NCBI GenBank assembly: GCA_036676475.1
Contig: JAKFCU010000113.1
Location: forward strand, 9,236-73,235
DNA: 64,000 bases
Direction: 5' to 3'
Source: LC029 sp036676475
GTDB taxonomy: Bacteria > Bacillota > Bacilli > Aneurinibacillales > RAOX-1
Position numbers and translations under genes: made by a program. This document shows positions 43,456 to 51,235 of the stretch, piece after piece (within the stretch, counting starts at the first letter, position 1; the number at the start of each line of letters is the position of its first letter). The notes under the pieces are model-generated. The model worked only from the letters and a program-made list of their open reading frames with translations, searched no databases and was not told the origin of the DNA.

Positions 43456-43626
43456 ATGGAAATCCATACAGAGAAACAAGGAATGGACGAGGAGTGGATC
43501 CAACTGATCATGGAGGCACAGGATCTAGGTCTTTCACCAAGTGAAATCAGAGAGTTTTTACAAAGTGGAAGAGAAGAGTCGCCTAGTAGTCATGAAAAAG
43601 AAACAGGACCGTATAAAAGAGGTTAA
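43456..43626 (+). CDS. sinI: SinI-like antirepressor
   Basis: A 56-residue protein. Residues about 10-36 match the SinI dimerisation motif (MDEEWIQLIMEAQDLGLSPS, then EIREFL), which in B. subtilis forms a heterodimer with the C-terminal half of SinR and pulls it off DNA. ATG 43456 lies 8 bp after GGAGGTG. The size matches B. subtilis SinI (57 aa). It converges on sinR and their coding ends overlap by 4 bp, unlike the tandem sinI-sinR of B. subtilis. Confidence 0.85.
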   Translation: MEIHTEKQGMDEEWIQLIMEAQDLGLSPSEIREFLQSGREESPSSHEKETGPYKRG

Positions 43627-43646
43627 TCTTTTGTACGGTCCTGTTT
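43601..43646. terminator. Bidirectional terminator inside the overlapping sinI and sinR 3' ends
   Basis: ACAGGACCGTA and AAAAGA pair with TCTTTT and TACGGTCCTGT around GGTTAA, a 17-bp stem with one mismatch. On the plus strand TTT follows; on the minus strand the CTTTTTC tract follows. The hairpin encodes the last residues of both proteins. Confidence 0.8.
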
Positions 43647-43955
43647 CCATTTATTGAACTCTAGAAAGTCGCGGAATTGTTCTTTACTCACTCCTGATTT
43701 CATCGCTTCACGAACAAGATTTGACCATTCGGAATCCAGGTGACCTTTCTCCTGATTTTCATCCTCGTGAAGGAATAAATCAACCGAAACATCAAGTGCA
43801 GATGCAATCTTTTCGAGAAATTGTATAGAAGGATTAGACTGAATATCACGCTCGATCGTGCTTAAATAGGATTTAGCTACACCGGCACGTTCTGCGAGTT
43901 CAGATATCGATAAGCCTTTCCTCTGACGAAGTTGTTGAACGCGTTTTCCAATCAT
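43623..43955 (-). CDS. sinR: SinR-like transcriptional repressor
   Basis: A 110-residue protein. Residues about 1-62 are an HTH_3 domain (MIGKRVQQLRQRKGLSISEL, then AGVAKSYLSTIERD with NPSIQFLEKI). Residues about 75-105 are the SinI/SinR dimerisation domain (LDSEWSNLVREAMKSGVSKE). Both halves closely resemble B. subtilis SinR, the master repressor of biofilm matrix genes. ATG 43955 follows TAGGTGA; a GTG 12 bp upstream is an alternative. Its 3' end is antisense to sinI's. Confidence 0.92.
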   Translation of the reverse strand: MIGKRVQQLRQRKGLSISELAERAGVAKSYLSTIERDIQSNPSIQFLEKIASALDVSVDLFLHEDENQEKGHLDSEWSNLVREAMKSGVSKEQFRDFLEFNKWKQDRTKD

Positions 43956-44069
43956 GAACTGAATCACCTACTATGTGAAATATCTTTTATTATAACAGAA
44001 GAATCAAAACATAAAAATAAAAAATGATGTTTTTTTTAAAACAAGCATATTTTATTTATAACATTCATA

Positions 44070-44104
44070 AAAAATCGGACTTTCTTAAAAAAGTCCGATT
44101 TTTC
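44070..44104. terminator. Bidirectional terminator between sinR and the zinc-ribbon gene
   Basis: AAAATCGGACTTT pairs with AAAGTCCGATTTT around a short CTTAA-type loop, with T- and A-runs at both ends. It ends the minus-strand gene at 44125. Confidence 0.85.
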
Positions 44105-44124
44105 CATGTTTATACTTAGAAAGA

Positions 44125-44310
44125 TTATCCCCTCCCCACCTTAACTGAAAGTATTCCTGGAAACCCGTTCATTAAGTTTTTTAATTCTTGATTTGAGATT
44201 GTAATGTTTTCAATATTATCCATCAATTGTTCACAGCATTTTAATAGAACGGAGTCTGTCAAAATTTCTTTTCCACAGCTGGAGCAGCGAAAGCGAAATA
44301 GAACATTCAT
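44125..44310 (-). CDS. Small putative zinc-ribbon protein, unknown function
   Basis: A 61-residue protein starting MNVLFRFRCSSCGKEIL. The CSSC pair and a later LKCCEQL cysteine pair could bind one zinc ion. The C-terminal part is a short alpha/beta segment ending in a Val-Lys-Val strand. ATG 44310 lies 7 bp after GAGGAGGGG. It is a single gene with its own terminator. I do not recognise a named family. Confidence 0.65.
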   Translation of the reverse strand: MNVLFRFRCSSCGKEILTDSVLLKCCEQLMDNIENITISNQELKNLMNGFPGILSVKVGRG

Positions 44311-44487
44311 CAAAAACCCCTCCTCATTTAATCCATAGTATCTATTTTAAAGCCCTCAGGGGGACTATGTAGAAAGGGATGGAAGGATAGCTATATGTTA
44401 AGATATATTTATGCAGGAGGAGAGCGGTTCATGTATACTGGTTGAGGGAATAGTGCTAGCGAAGATGTTGGATGCCGGCATCCGCGT

Positions 44488-44514
44488 CCCACCTAAAACA
44501 TGGTTTAAAAGTGG
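44488..44514 (+). repeat. Family A repeat, copy 8 (diverged)
   Basis: CCCACCTAAAACATG followed by GTTTAAAAGTGGT; it has a small insertion but the 3' half is exact. It lies 58 bp upstream of the Nudix gene. Confidence 0.65.
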
Positions 44515-44571
44515 TATCAAGTATCATAATACACTATCCCCTAAATCAAACTTTTAAAGGGAGGTCTACCC

Positions 44572-45120
44572 ATGGGTTTTGACCAGTGGAAGCTTACCCA
44601 ATCAACCATCCCTTTCCACGAACGATATATTCGAGTTCGTAAAGACCACCTTTCATCACTGGAAGGGGATCATACCGAGTATGTTTATTTAGAAGATGAA
44701 ATTCCTGGTACAGTCATCATTCTCGCCATTACGGATGATCAGCAGATCCCTATTGTCAAACAATATCGCTATCCGATCAAGACCCATCAATATAATCTGC
44801 CTGGCGGAGTGATTGACCCAGGAGAGACACCGGAACAGGCTGCCCGGCGCGAATTAAGAGAAGAAACAGGGATCATCGCCAACGAATGGATTTCAGCAGG
44901 AACCTATCATCCCATGGCATCCCATCATACCCGAAAGGCTCATTTGTTTATCGCCAAAGGATTAACCATTACGAAACAAGAACTGGATCCGTATGAAGAC
45001 ATTCAAGTTGAATGGAAGCCAGCCGAGGAAGTTATTCAGAACATCATCGCAAATCAATACACCGATCTGGAGCTAGGCTTTGCCATTCTTTATGCCAAAG
45101 CCAACGGCTACATTATGTAA
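44572..45120 (+). CDS. Nudix hydrolase, ADP-ribose pyrophosphatase type
   Basis: A 182-residue protein with the full Nudix box: GGVIDPGETPEQAARRELRE, then ETG, and an upstream VKQYRYPI strand typical of ADP-ribose pyrophosphatases such as NudF. It likely splits ADP-ribose into AMP and ribose 5-phosphate using Mg2+. The ATG at 44572 follows AAAGGGAGG. Two hairpins lie just after the stop (GCCCGC/GCGGGC and GCATTCC/GGAATGC). Confidence 0.88.
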   Translation: MGFDQWKLTQSTIPFHERYIRVRKDHLSSLEGDHTEYVYLEDEIPGTVIILAITDDQQIPIVKQYRYPIKTHQYNLPGGVIDPGETPEQAARRELREETGIIANEWISAGTYHPMASHHTRKAHLFIAKGLTITKQELDPYEDIQVEWKPAEEVIQNIIANQYTDLELGFAILYAKANGYIM

Positions 45121-45226
45121 GGAAAGGCCCGCCCGAAAACCACGCGGGCACAACAATTGCATTCCAGCATGAAGGCTATTCAACGCAGCAGGAATGCTAT
45201 TAGATGAAGGAGTGTGAACCCAACCC

Positions 45227-45463
45227 ATGTTAGAATCCTCTTTTGGAGCAACCGGATTGATTAATATTATCTTATCTCTCGTTTTTATCGCACTCAGCTG
45301 GTGGGCGATTCAAAGCTTTCGGTTTGATCTCTTTTTTAAAGACATAAAAAGCCCACAAACGAAAATCCTCCAAATCATGCTATCGATTGCCCTAGGTCAT
45401 AGTGTCGCTCAATTTTTTATGGATTATCTTGGCTGGTCTATCATGTTAAAACAATTGTTTTAG
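45227..45463 (+). CDS. ywzB: DUF1146 membrane protein YwzB
   Basis: A 78-residue protein with two predicted membrane helices (about 8-28 and 47-65) joined by FRFDLFFKDIKSPQ, the DUF1146 pattern. Function unknown. In B. subtilis ywzB lies directly after the atp operon and before ywmB; here the nuo operon and sin genes separate it from atpC. The ATG at 45227 follows AAGGAG. Confidence 0.85.
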   Translation: MLESSFGATGLINIILSLVFIALSWWAIQSFRFDLFFKDIKSPQTKILQIMLSIALGHSVAQFFMDYLGWSIMLKQLF

Positions 45464-45552
45464 TACTATATTCGTGGTATAAGTTTCCTCGTCCCTGTGA
45501 ACAATGAGAATACAGGATATATAAAGAAATCAGGGACGAGGGGAATAAAAAA

Positions 45553-46320
45553 ATGAAAAAAGTTTGGGGAATCCAATCCATTGTCATAGGTTTGACGTTC
45601 GTATTTGGCTTAACGGTTTTTGCTGATCAGCAGTCCAAGCAAGATCTACATTCCACCCAAAAATCTCTTGAACAATTAATGAATGCTATGAAGGAAACGG
45701 GGGCTCGAGCCGAACGAATACAACTTCACTATGGAAATGTCCATGAAACATATGATCATGTAGAAGAAGCGAAAGATTTTGCTGTCAGACTGGGAATGGA
45801 AATAGGATTAACCGAAAAAGCGGGAACGGCAAACCAACAAGCCACTGAATTCCGTTTTGAACGCCTCGAAAATGATGTCCATACTGAACTAAGGGTGATG
45901 GTCATACCAAGCCATACCCAACCAGGCCAATGGGATAGCTATGTGATGGTCAAACTAAATGCTGAGCCAAAAGACCTATCCGCTTTACAGAATCAGCTTT
46001 CCCGTGTGTATAAAGTCCTGGAAGGGATGGAAATTATACCTCAATTTAACTCTTGTGTCCAAGGAATTGTTAGTGATAAACTGGAAAATGACGTTCAATT
46101 AGAACAAATGAATAAACTGCTTGATTTGCTGGGTGCTGAAGTCGTTGAAAAAGTGGAAGACCCCACCGTAAAAAGCTTTTCGGCTTATTCTTCTCAATTG
46201 CCTTACCATATCTTCACCAACGGCAAGAAAATGAATGTACAAGCTGGAATACATGTGGACCGTCTCCATCAAATAACTAGAATAACCATTGGAACCCCCA
46301 TCATCACTATCGAATATTAA
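45553..46320 (+). CDS. ywmB: YwmB family protein (TATA-box-binding-like fold)
   Basis: A 255-residue protein with a signal peptide (about 1-25, VFGLTVFADQ) and then a globular region consistent with the YwmB/DUF1779 family. It precedes murA as in B. subtilis. Function is unknown; it is likely exported. The ATG at 45553 follows GACGAGGGG. The assignment rests on position, length and signal peptide more than on a sharp motif. Confidence 0.75.
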   Translation: MKKVWGIQSIVIGLTFVFGLTVFADQQSKQDLHSTQKSLEQLMNAMKETGARAERIQLHYGNVHETYDHVEEAKDFAVRLGMEIGLTEKAGTANQQATEFRFERLENDVHTELRVMVIPSHTQPGQWDSYVMVKLNAEPKDLSALQNQLSRVYKVLEGMEIIPQFNSCVQGIVSDKLENDVQLEQMNKLLDLLGAEVVEKVEDPTVKSFSAYSSQLPYHIFTNGKKMNVQAGIHVDRLHQITRITIGTPIITIEY

Positions 46321-46449
46321 TGAACTATAGTGGTGGAACGGATAGTCTTGAAGAAGCCTGTTCGTTTTTCGTTGGGGCCCCTTAGGAAATGTGAGGCACC
46401 CCATACACCAAATCATGAATGGAATATTAGCAGCGGGGGGAAAGGAACT

Positions 46450-47787
46450 TTGGACAAAATCATAGTCCACGGTGGAACACGTCTATCCGGAAGAGTAAAA
46501 GTCAGCGGAGCAAAAAATGCAGTCCTGCCGATCATTGCGGCTGCCCTTCTGCCCGAAACGGGGAAAAGCATGATTCATGATGTTCCCGCTTTGGATGATG
46601 TTTTCACGATTAGTGAAGTATTGAAGTCCTTAAATGCTCAAGTCACATATGAAGACGGAACACTAGTTGTCGATTCAACCAGTGTAGACCGTACCGAAAC
46701 ACCTTATGAATTAATCCGTAAAATGCGAGCTTCCTTCCTTGTGATGGGACCACTATTGGCTCGAAAAGGCAACGCGCGCATATCCCTTCCGGGAGGATGT
46801 GCTATTGGGACACGGCCTATTGATCAGCATTTAAAAGGCTTTGAAGCCATGGGTGCGCATATTGAGCTCGGTCAAGGCTTCATTGAAGCTTCCGTAAAAG
46901 GGCGCCTGCGCGGATGCAAAATCTATTTGGATATTGCAAGCGTAGGAGCAACCGAGAATATCATGATGGCAGCTACGCTAGCGGAAGGAACGACCATCAT
47001 CGAGAATGCTGCCCAAGAGCCGGAAATCGTAGATCTAGCTAACTATCTTAATGCTATGGGAGCGAAGGTTCGCGGTGCTGGAACGGGCACGATCAAGATT
47101 GAAGGGGTCGAAACCATGCATGGAGCGGTTCATACCGTCATCCCAGACCGAATTGAAGCGGGCACCTTTATGGTGGCTGCCGCAATTACGCGAGGAGATA
47201 TCTATGTAGAAGGAGCGATTACCGACCACCTTCGTCCCTTGATTGCCAAGCTGAGAGAAATGGGCGTAATCGTAAAAGAAGGAGAGAACGGCGTTCATGT
47301 CACGGCAACAGGCAAGCTTAAAGCTGTCGATGTCAAAACGCTTCCCCATCCTGGCTTCCCAACCGATATGCAGTCTCAATTTATGGCTTTATTGCTCACC
47401 GCAGAAGGTTCTAGCATTGTATCGGAAACCGTTTTTGAAAACCGGTTCATGCATGTGGATGAATTCAAGCGGATGGGTGCTAAAATCAAGATTGAAGGAC
47501 GCAGCGCCATTGTTCAAGGAAGTGCTTCTTTAAAAGGAGCTGAAGTCACCTCTACGGATTTGCGTGCCGGTGCAGCGCTCGTGTTGACTGGACTGATCTC
47601 AGAAGGTCAAACTGAAGTCGGCGGACTTCATCATATTGATCGCGGGTATGTCGATTTGACTGGAAAGCTTCGTGCTTTAGGGGCCACGATTACCCGTATT
47701 TCCGAAGAAGAAGCGAAGCAGAAAGAAGCAGAAGAAGCTGCGGTGAGTACAGGAAAAGTCATTAAACTTCGAACTTCCTATGCTTAA
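46450..47787 (+). CDS. murA: UDP-N-acetylglucosamine 1-carboxyvinyltransferase
   Basis: A 445-residue MurA with RLSGRVKVSGAKNAVLPIIA at the N-terminus and the PEP-binding, fosfomycin-reactive Cys117 in LPGGCAIGTRP. It catalyses the first committed step of peptidoglycan synthesis. TTG 46450 lies after AAAGGAA and gives the family start DKIIVHGG; a longer frame to 46330 adds unrelated residues. It corresponds to B. subtilis murAA. Confidence 0.95.
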   Translation: MDKIIVHGGTRLSGRVKVSGAKNAVLPIIAAALLPETGKSMIHDVPALDDVFTISEVLKSLNAQVTYEDGTLVVDSTSVDRTETPYELIRKMRASFLVMGPLLARKGNARISLPGGCAIGTRPIDQHLKGFEAMGAHIELGQGFIEASVKGRLRGCKIYLDIASVGATENIMMAATLAEGTTIIENAAQEPEIVDLANYLNAMGAKVRGAGTGTIKIEGVETMHGAVHTVIPDRIEAGTFMVAAAITRGDIYVEGAITDHLRPLIAKLREMGVIVKEGENGVHVTATGKLKAVDVKTLPHPGFPTDMQSQFMALLLTAEGSSIVSETVFENRFMHVDEFKRMGAKIKIEGRSAIVQGSASLKGAEVTSTDLRAGAALVLTGLISEGQTEVGGLHHIDRGYVDLTGKLRALGATITRISEEEAKQKEAEEAAVSTGKVIKLRTSYA

Positions 47788-47805
47788 ATTAAATGAGGTT
47801 GACTC

Positions 47806-47879
47806 ATAAGGGTCTGACTCCCTCTATCTGATACTCTATAAAGTAGAGTATCAGATAGAGGGATCTGACCCTTATTTTT
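47806..47879 (+). terminator. murA terminator with unusually long stem
   Basis: An outer ATAAGGGTC/GACCCTTAT stem encloses a perfect 19-bp stem (starting CCCTCTATCTG) with loop TAAAG, followed by TTTTTG. A family B repeat begins immediately after. Confidence 0.85.
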
Positions 47880-47880
47880 G

Positions 47881-47931
47881 TACTTATCGGTCAAGTATTA
47901 TACGCATACGGCTACGCCAGTAGCTTTCTTA
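47881..47931 (+). repeat. Family B repeat, copy 1
   Basis: Begins TACTTATCGGTCAAGTATTA, continues with GGCTACGCCAGTAGC and ends TTTCTTA. It contains two small hairpins: TACTT/AAGTA and GCTAC/GTAGC around GCCA. It abuts the T-run of the murA terminator. Confidence 0.85.
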
Positions 47932-48017
47932 AGGCAGCCTCTTTTTCTATGGTCAATTCCCATTCTCCCCTATTACTGGTAAAATAGAAGTATCATTTGT
48001 AAATACGGAGGAGTGCA

Positions 48018-49706
48018 ATGGATTACAAAAAAGAGTATAAACGCTGGCTACAAGCCGAACATCTTGACCTGGAGCTAAAGCAGCAGCTGCAAGATATCCA
48101 AGAAAACGAAAAAGAGATCGAAGACCGCTTTTATAAGCATCTAGAATTTGGGACCGGTGGCCTTCGAGGTGTTATCGGATCAGGAACCAATCGGATCAAC
48201 CGCTATACCGTGCGCAAAGCTACGCAAGGCTTAGCTGATTATATCATCAAGCAAGGAGAAGACGCCAAAAAAGGGGGAGTGGTCATCGCCTATGATTCCC
48301 GCCATATGTCTCCTGAATTTGCTCAGGAAGCGGGCCTTGTTCTCGCTAACAACGGGATCAAAGCCTATGTATTTGAAGAACTGCGCCCCACCCCGGAGCT
48401 TTCCTTTGCTGTTCGCCATCTCAGAGCCACTTCCGGTATTGTGATTACGGCTAGCCACAATCCGCCGGAATACAATGGGTACAAGGTGTATGGATCTGAC
48501 GGTGCGCAAATTGCTACAGAACTAGCAGATGCGATCACGGCTGAGATTGCCCAGGTAGAAGACGAACTCCAAGTCCAAATCATGACTCTGGAAGAAGCGC
48601 AGAGCAAGCAGCTGTTTCAATGGATCGGAGCGGAGCTGGACGATACTTATCAGGAGAAGCTCCGCAGCCTAGCTCTCCAACCTTCTTCTAACAATAAAGA
48701 GTACCGGGTCGTCTTTACTCCTCTTCATGGAACGGGGAACAAGCCGGTTCGCCAGATTTTACACGATATGGGCTTTGAGCATGTCTATGTTGTACCGGAA
48801 CAAGAGCTGCCGGATGCGAACTTTTCCACCGTCAAATCACCCAACCCGGAAGAGCATGAAGCCTTCAAACTGGCCATTGATCTAGCGGAAAAAGTGGGAG
48901 CCGATATGATCATGGGAACCGATCCGGATACCGATCGGGTGGGCGTCGTCGTACGAGATGAAGCAGGTCAATTCGTCGTGTTAACAGGGAACCAGCTAGG
49001 GGCACTCCTCTTGGACTATATCTTATCTCAGCAATCCACCCAAGGGAATATACCAGCTAATGGTGTCGTCATCAAAACGATCGTCACTTCAGAAATAGGC
49101 ACAGCCGTCGCTTCCCAGTATGGCCTGGAAACCCTGAACACCTTGACCGGCTTTAAATTCATTGGGGAAAAAATCAAGCAATTTGAGGAAACGAAGGAAA
49201 AGACCTTCTTATTCGGATATGAAGAAAGCTATGGCTATTTGGTAGGGGACTTTTGCCGGGATAAAGATGCCGTGCAAGCCTGCATGATGGCAGCGGAAAT
49301 GGGTGCGTACTATCAGAAGCAGGGACTTACACTTTACCAAGCCTTACAGAAACTATTTGCAAAAGTCGGCTATTATAAAGAAGATCTCGTTTCCCTCACC
49401 CTAAAAGGGGTAGAAGGTGTGCAAAAAATCAACAACATGATGGACCAGCTTCGCCAACAGCCGCCAGCCAATATCGGAGAGCTTGCGGTTTCCGAGATGA
49501 AAGACTACAAGCAGGGGATCGAAGAATTGCCCCGATCCAATGTTCTGAAGTTTATCCTGGAAGATGAATCTTGGTTTGCTGCCCGCCCATCGGGAACGGA
49601 GCCGAAAATCAAGTTCTACTTTGGGGTGAAAGGGAGCAGTGCAGAGGATTCGGAAGGAAAGCTGGAGGAGTTGAAAAAGAATGTGATGAGTTTGATAGAG
49701 TCATAG
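48018..49706 (+). CDS. pgcA: Phospho-sugar mutase (phosphoglucomutase/phosphomannomutase)
   Basis: A 562-residue alpha-D-phosphohexomutase. Ser146 in TASHNPPEYNG is the phosphoserine; the metal loop is GTDPDTDRVG, the sugar loop is GYEESYG, and the phosphate-binding region is ARPSGTEPKIKFY. Size and motifs match PgcA, which makes glucose 1-phosphate for glycolipid and teichoic-acid precursors. The ATG at 48018 follows ACGGAGGAG. Confidence 0.9.
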   Translation: MDYKKEYKRWLQAEHLDLELKQQLQDIQENEKEIEDRFYKHLEFGTGGLRGVIGSGTNRINRYTVRKATQGLADYIIKQGEDAKKGGVVIAYDSRHMSPEFAQEAGLVLANNGIKAYVFEELRPTPELSFAVRHLRATSGIVITASHNPPEYNGYKVYGSDGAQIATELADAITAEIAQVEDELQVQIMTLEEAQSKQLFQWIGAELDDTYQEKLRSLALQPSSNNKEYRVVFTPLHGTGNKPVRQILHDMGFEHVYVVPEQELPDANFSTVKSPNPEEHEAFKLAIDLAEKVGADMIMGTDPDTDRVGVVVRDEAGQFVVLTGNQLGALLLDYILSQQSTQGNIPANGVVIKTIVTSEIGTAVASQYGLETLNTLTGFKFIGEKIKQFEETKEKTFLFGYEESYGYLVGDFCRDKDAVQACMMAAEMGAYYQKQGLTLYQALQKLFAKVGYYKEDLVSLTLKGVEGVQKINNMMDQLRQQPPANIGELAVSEMKDYKQGIEELPRSNVLKFILEDESWFAARPSGTEPKIKFYFGVKGSSAEDSEGKLEELKKNVMSLIES

Positions 49707-49794
49707 GTAATAATTATTTTGAATGAACGGCTGATAGTATAATAATTGAAAACATAAAAGGCAAGATTTAGATTTTAAAAAATAAACGTTAAAC

Positions 49795-49822
49795 CCCATG
49801 ATTACTTATCATGGGTTTTTTT
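49795..49822 (+). terminator. Terminator after pgcA
   Basis: CCCATGAT pairs with ATCATGGG around TACTT, followed by seven T. Family B copy 2 starts three bases later. Confidence 0.9.
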
Positions 49823-49824
49823 AG

Positions 49825-49862
49825 TACTTCTCGGAAAGTATTATACGCCAGTAGCTTTCTTA
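49825..49862 (+). repeat. Family B repeat, copy 2 (internally deleted)
   Basis: TACTTCTCGGAAAGTATTA then ACGCCAGTAGCTTTCTTA. It lacks the central CATAAGGCT segment and is directly followed by copy 3. Confidence 0.8.
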
Positions 49863-49913
49863 TACTTAGAGATCAAGTATTATACGCATAGGGCTACGCC
49901 AGTAGCTTTCTTA
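49863..49913 (+). repeat. Family B repeat, copy 3
   Basis: Full-length form starting TACTTAGAGATCAAGTATTA and ending in GTAGCTTTCTTA, in tandem with copy 2. Confidence 0.85.
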
Positions 49914-50088
49914 TGAAGGATCAGAGGAGATTAAATGAACTCACCTTTGTTATCGATTCGGGAAAATATTGCTTTGGACGTAATTCTAGATTCGTTTTTT
50001 CTTGAATAGATATGGATTAGAGGATCTTCCGAAGGCCCTGACAGGCACGATTCGACGGAATGCCAAGAGAGATACGAGGAGGGATGCT
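49914..50088 (+). other. Leader region before spoIID
   Basis: No established gene. A 24-codon frame (ATG 49935 to TAG 50007-50009) follows a good AGAGGAGAT site and could be a leader peptide or a decayed gene start. In-frame sequence upstream of the chosen spoIID start (from 50002) has no ribosome site. Confidence 0.3.
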
Positions 50089-51081
50089 ATGAAACGAATA
50101 GGAGTCGGACTAGCTGTATTATTGCTCATCGTATTAATCATTCCAGGCATGATCGCCTTATTTGGAGACAAAAAGATAGATGGGTCACCCCCACCGCAAA
50201 TTCCGCTACCTAGCAGTTTAGATAATCAAATCCCGATTGCCGTTTATCGAACGGAAAATAAGAAGGTCGATGTGGTTCCCATTGAGGAGTATATGGTTGG
50301 TGTGTTATCAGCAGAAATGCCGGCGGATTTTGAATTAGAGGCACTGAAAGCGCAAGCGATGGCGGCAAGGACCTATATTATCAGAAGAATTGCGGGCAAG
50401 AACTTTTCCGACGTGCCGAAAGGGGCTCATGTAACGGATACGATCAAGCATCAAGTGTATATGGATGATAATCAGCGAAAGAAGGCTTGGGGCTCTGATT
50501 ATGATTGGAAGATACAAAAGGTTAGACAAGCCGTGGTGGAAACGCAAGGCAAGGTGCTCACTTATGATGGAAAGCCGATCGATGCTACCTTCTTTTCTAC
50601 CAGTAATGGATATACGGAAAATTCAGAGGAATATTGGGCGCAGAAAATCCCTTATTTGCGGAGCGTCCAAGTTCCGTGGGATAAGCAGTCCCCTAAATAT
50701 CAATGGACGAAGAAGATCAAGCTTTCAGATTTAGAGAAGATGCTAGGAGTGAAGGTTGTCGCGGCAGCTTCTGCTCCTGATTCCTTCGTAAAAAACATCC
50801 AAAAGACCACAGGAAACCGGGTCGCCAAGCTGCAAATTGGCGATATAACGTTTACGGGCCGCGAATTGCGGGAAAAGCTGCAGCTGCCATCTTCCTCGTT
50901 TGACATGGCGGTTCAAAAAGGAGAGATCCACATCACCACCTTTGGCTACGGACATGGGGTAGGAATGAGCCAGTGGGGAGCGAACGGTATGGCCAGAGAG
51001 GGAAAAAAGGCCCCAGAAATCGTCAAATACTTCTATCAAGGGATTGCGATTGAAGACTACCATCAGTGGATTCCAAATTAA
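50089..51081 (+). CDS. spoIID: Stage II sporulation protein D
   Basis: A 330-residue membrane-anchored lytic transglycosylase. An N-terminal membrane helix (about 6-25) is followed by the SpoIID domain with VLSAEMPADFELEALKAQAM (catalytic Glu76), AARTYIIRR and the C-terminal GYGHGVGMSQWGA. With SpoIIM and SpoIIP it digests septal peptidoglycan during engulfment. ATG 50089 follows GAGGAGGG; the longer frame to 50002 would put a hydrophilic extension before the anchor. It is a sigma-E gene in B. subtilis; I found no clear sigma-E promoter here. Confidence 0.93.
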   Translation: MKRIGVGLAVLLLIVLIIPGMIALFGDKKIDGSPPPQIPLPSSLDNQIPIAVYRTENKKVDVVPIEEYMVGVLSAEMPADFELEALKAQAMAARTYIIRRIAGKNFSDVPKGAHVTDTIKHQVYMDDNQRKKAWGSDYDWKIQKVRQAVVETQGKVLTYDGKPIDATFFSTSNGYTENSEEYWAQKIPYLRSVQVPWDKQSPKYQWTKKIKLSDLEKMLGVKVVAAASAPDSFVKNIQKTTGNRVAKLQIGDITFTGRELREKLQLPSSSFDMAVQKGEIHITTFGYGHGVGMSQWGANGMAREGKKAPEIVKYFYQGIAIEDYHQWIPN

Positions 51082-51235
51082 GCGGGGCTGATTTGAGCTG
51101 AGTACTTGAGGTGCTCGCAAAAAAACTAGGCCTAGAGATTGAACATCTAGAATGGTAGGTATCCAATATCCACTGAACATGAATGGATTGAACGGGTGCA
51201 TAGACGAGGTGGAGGTTTGTCTGGGGGAAATAGGA

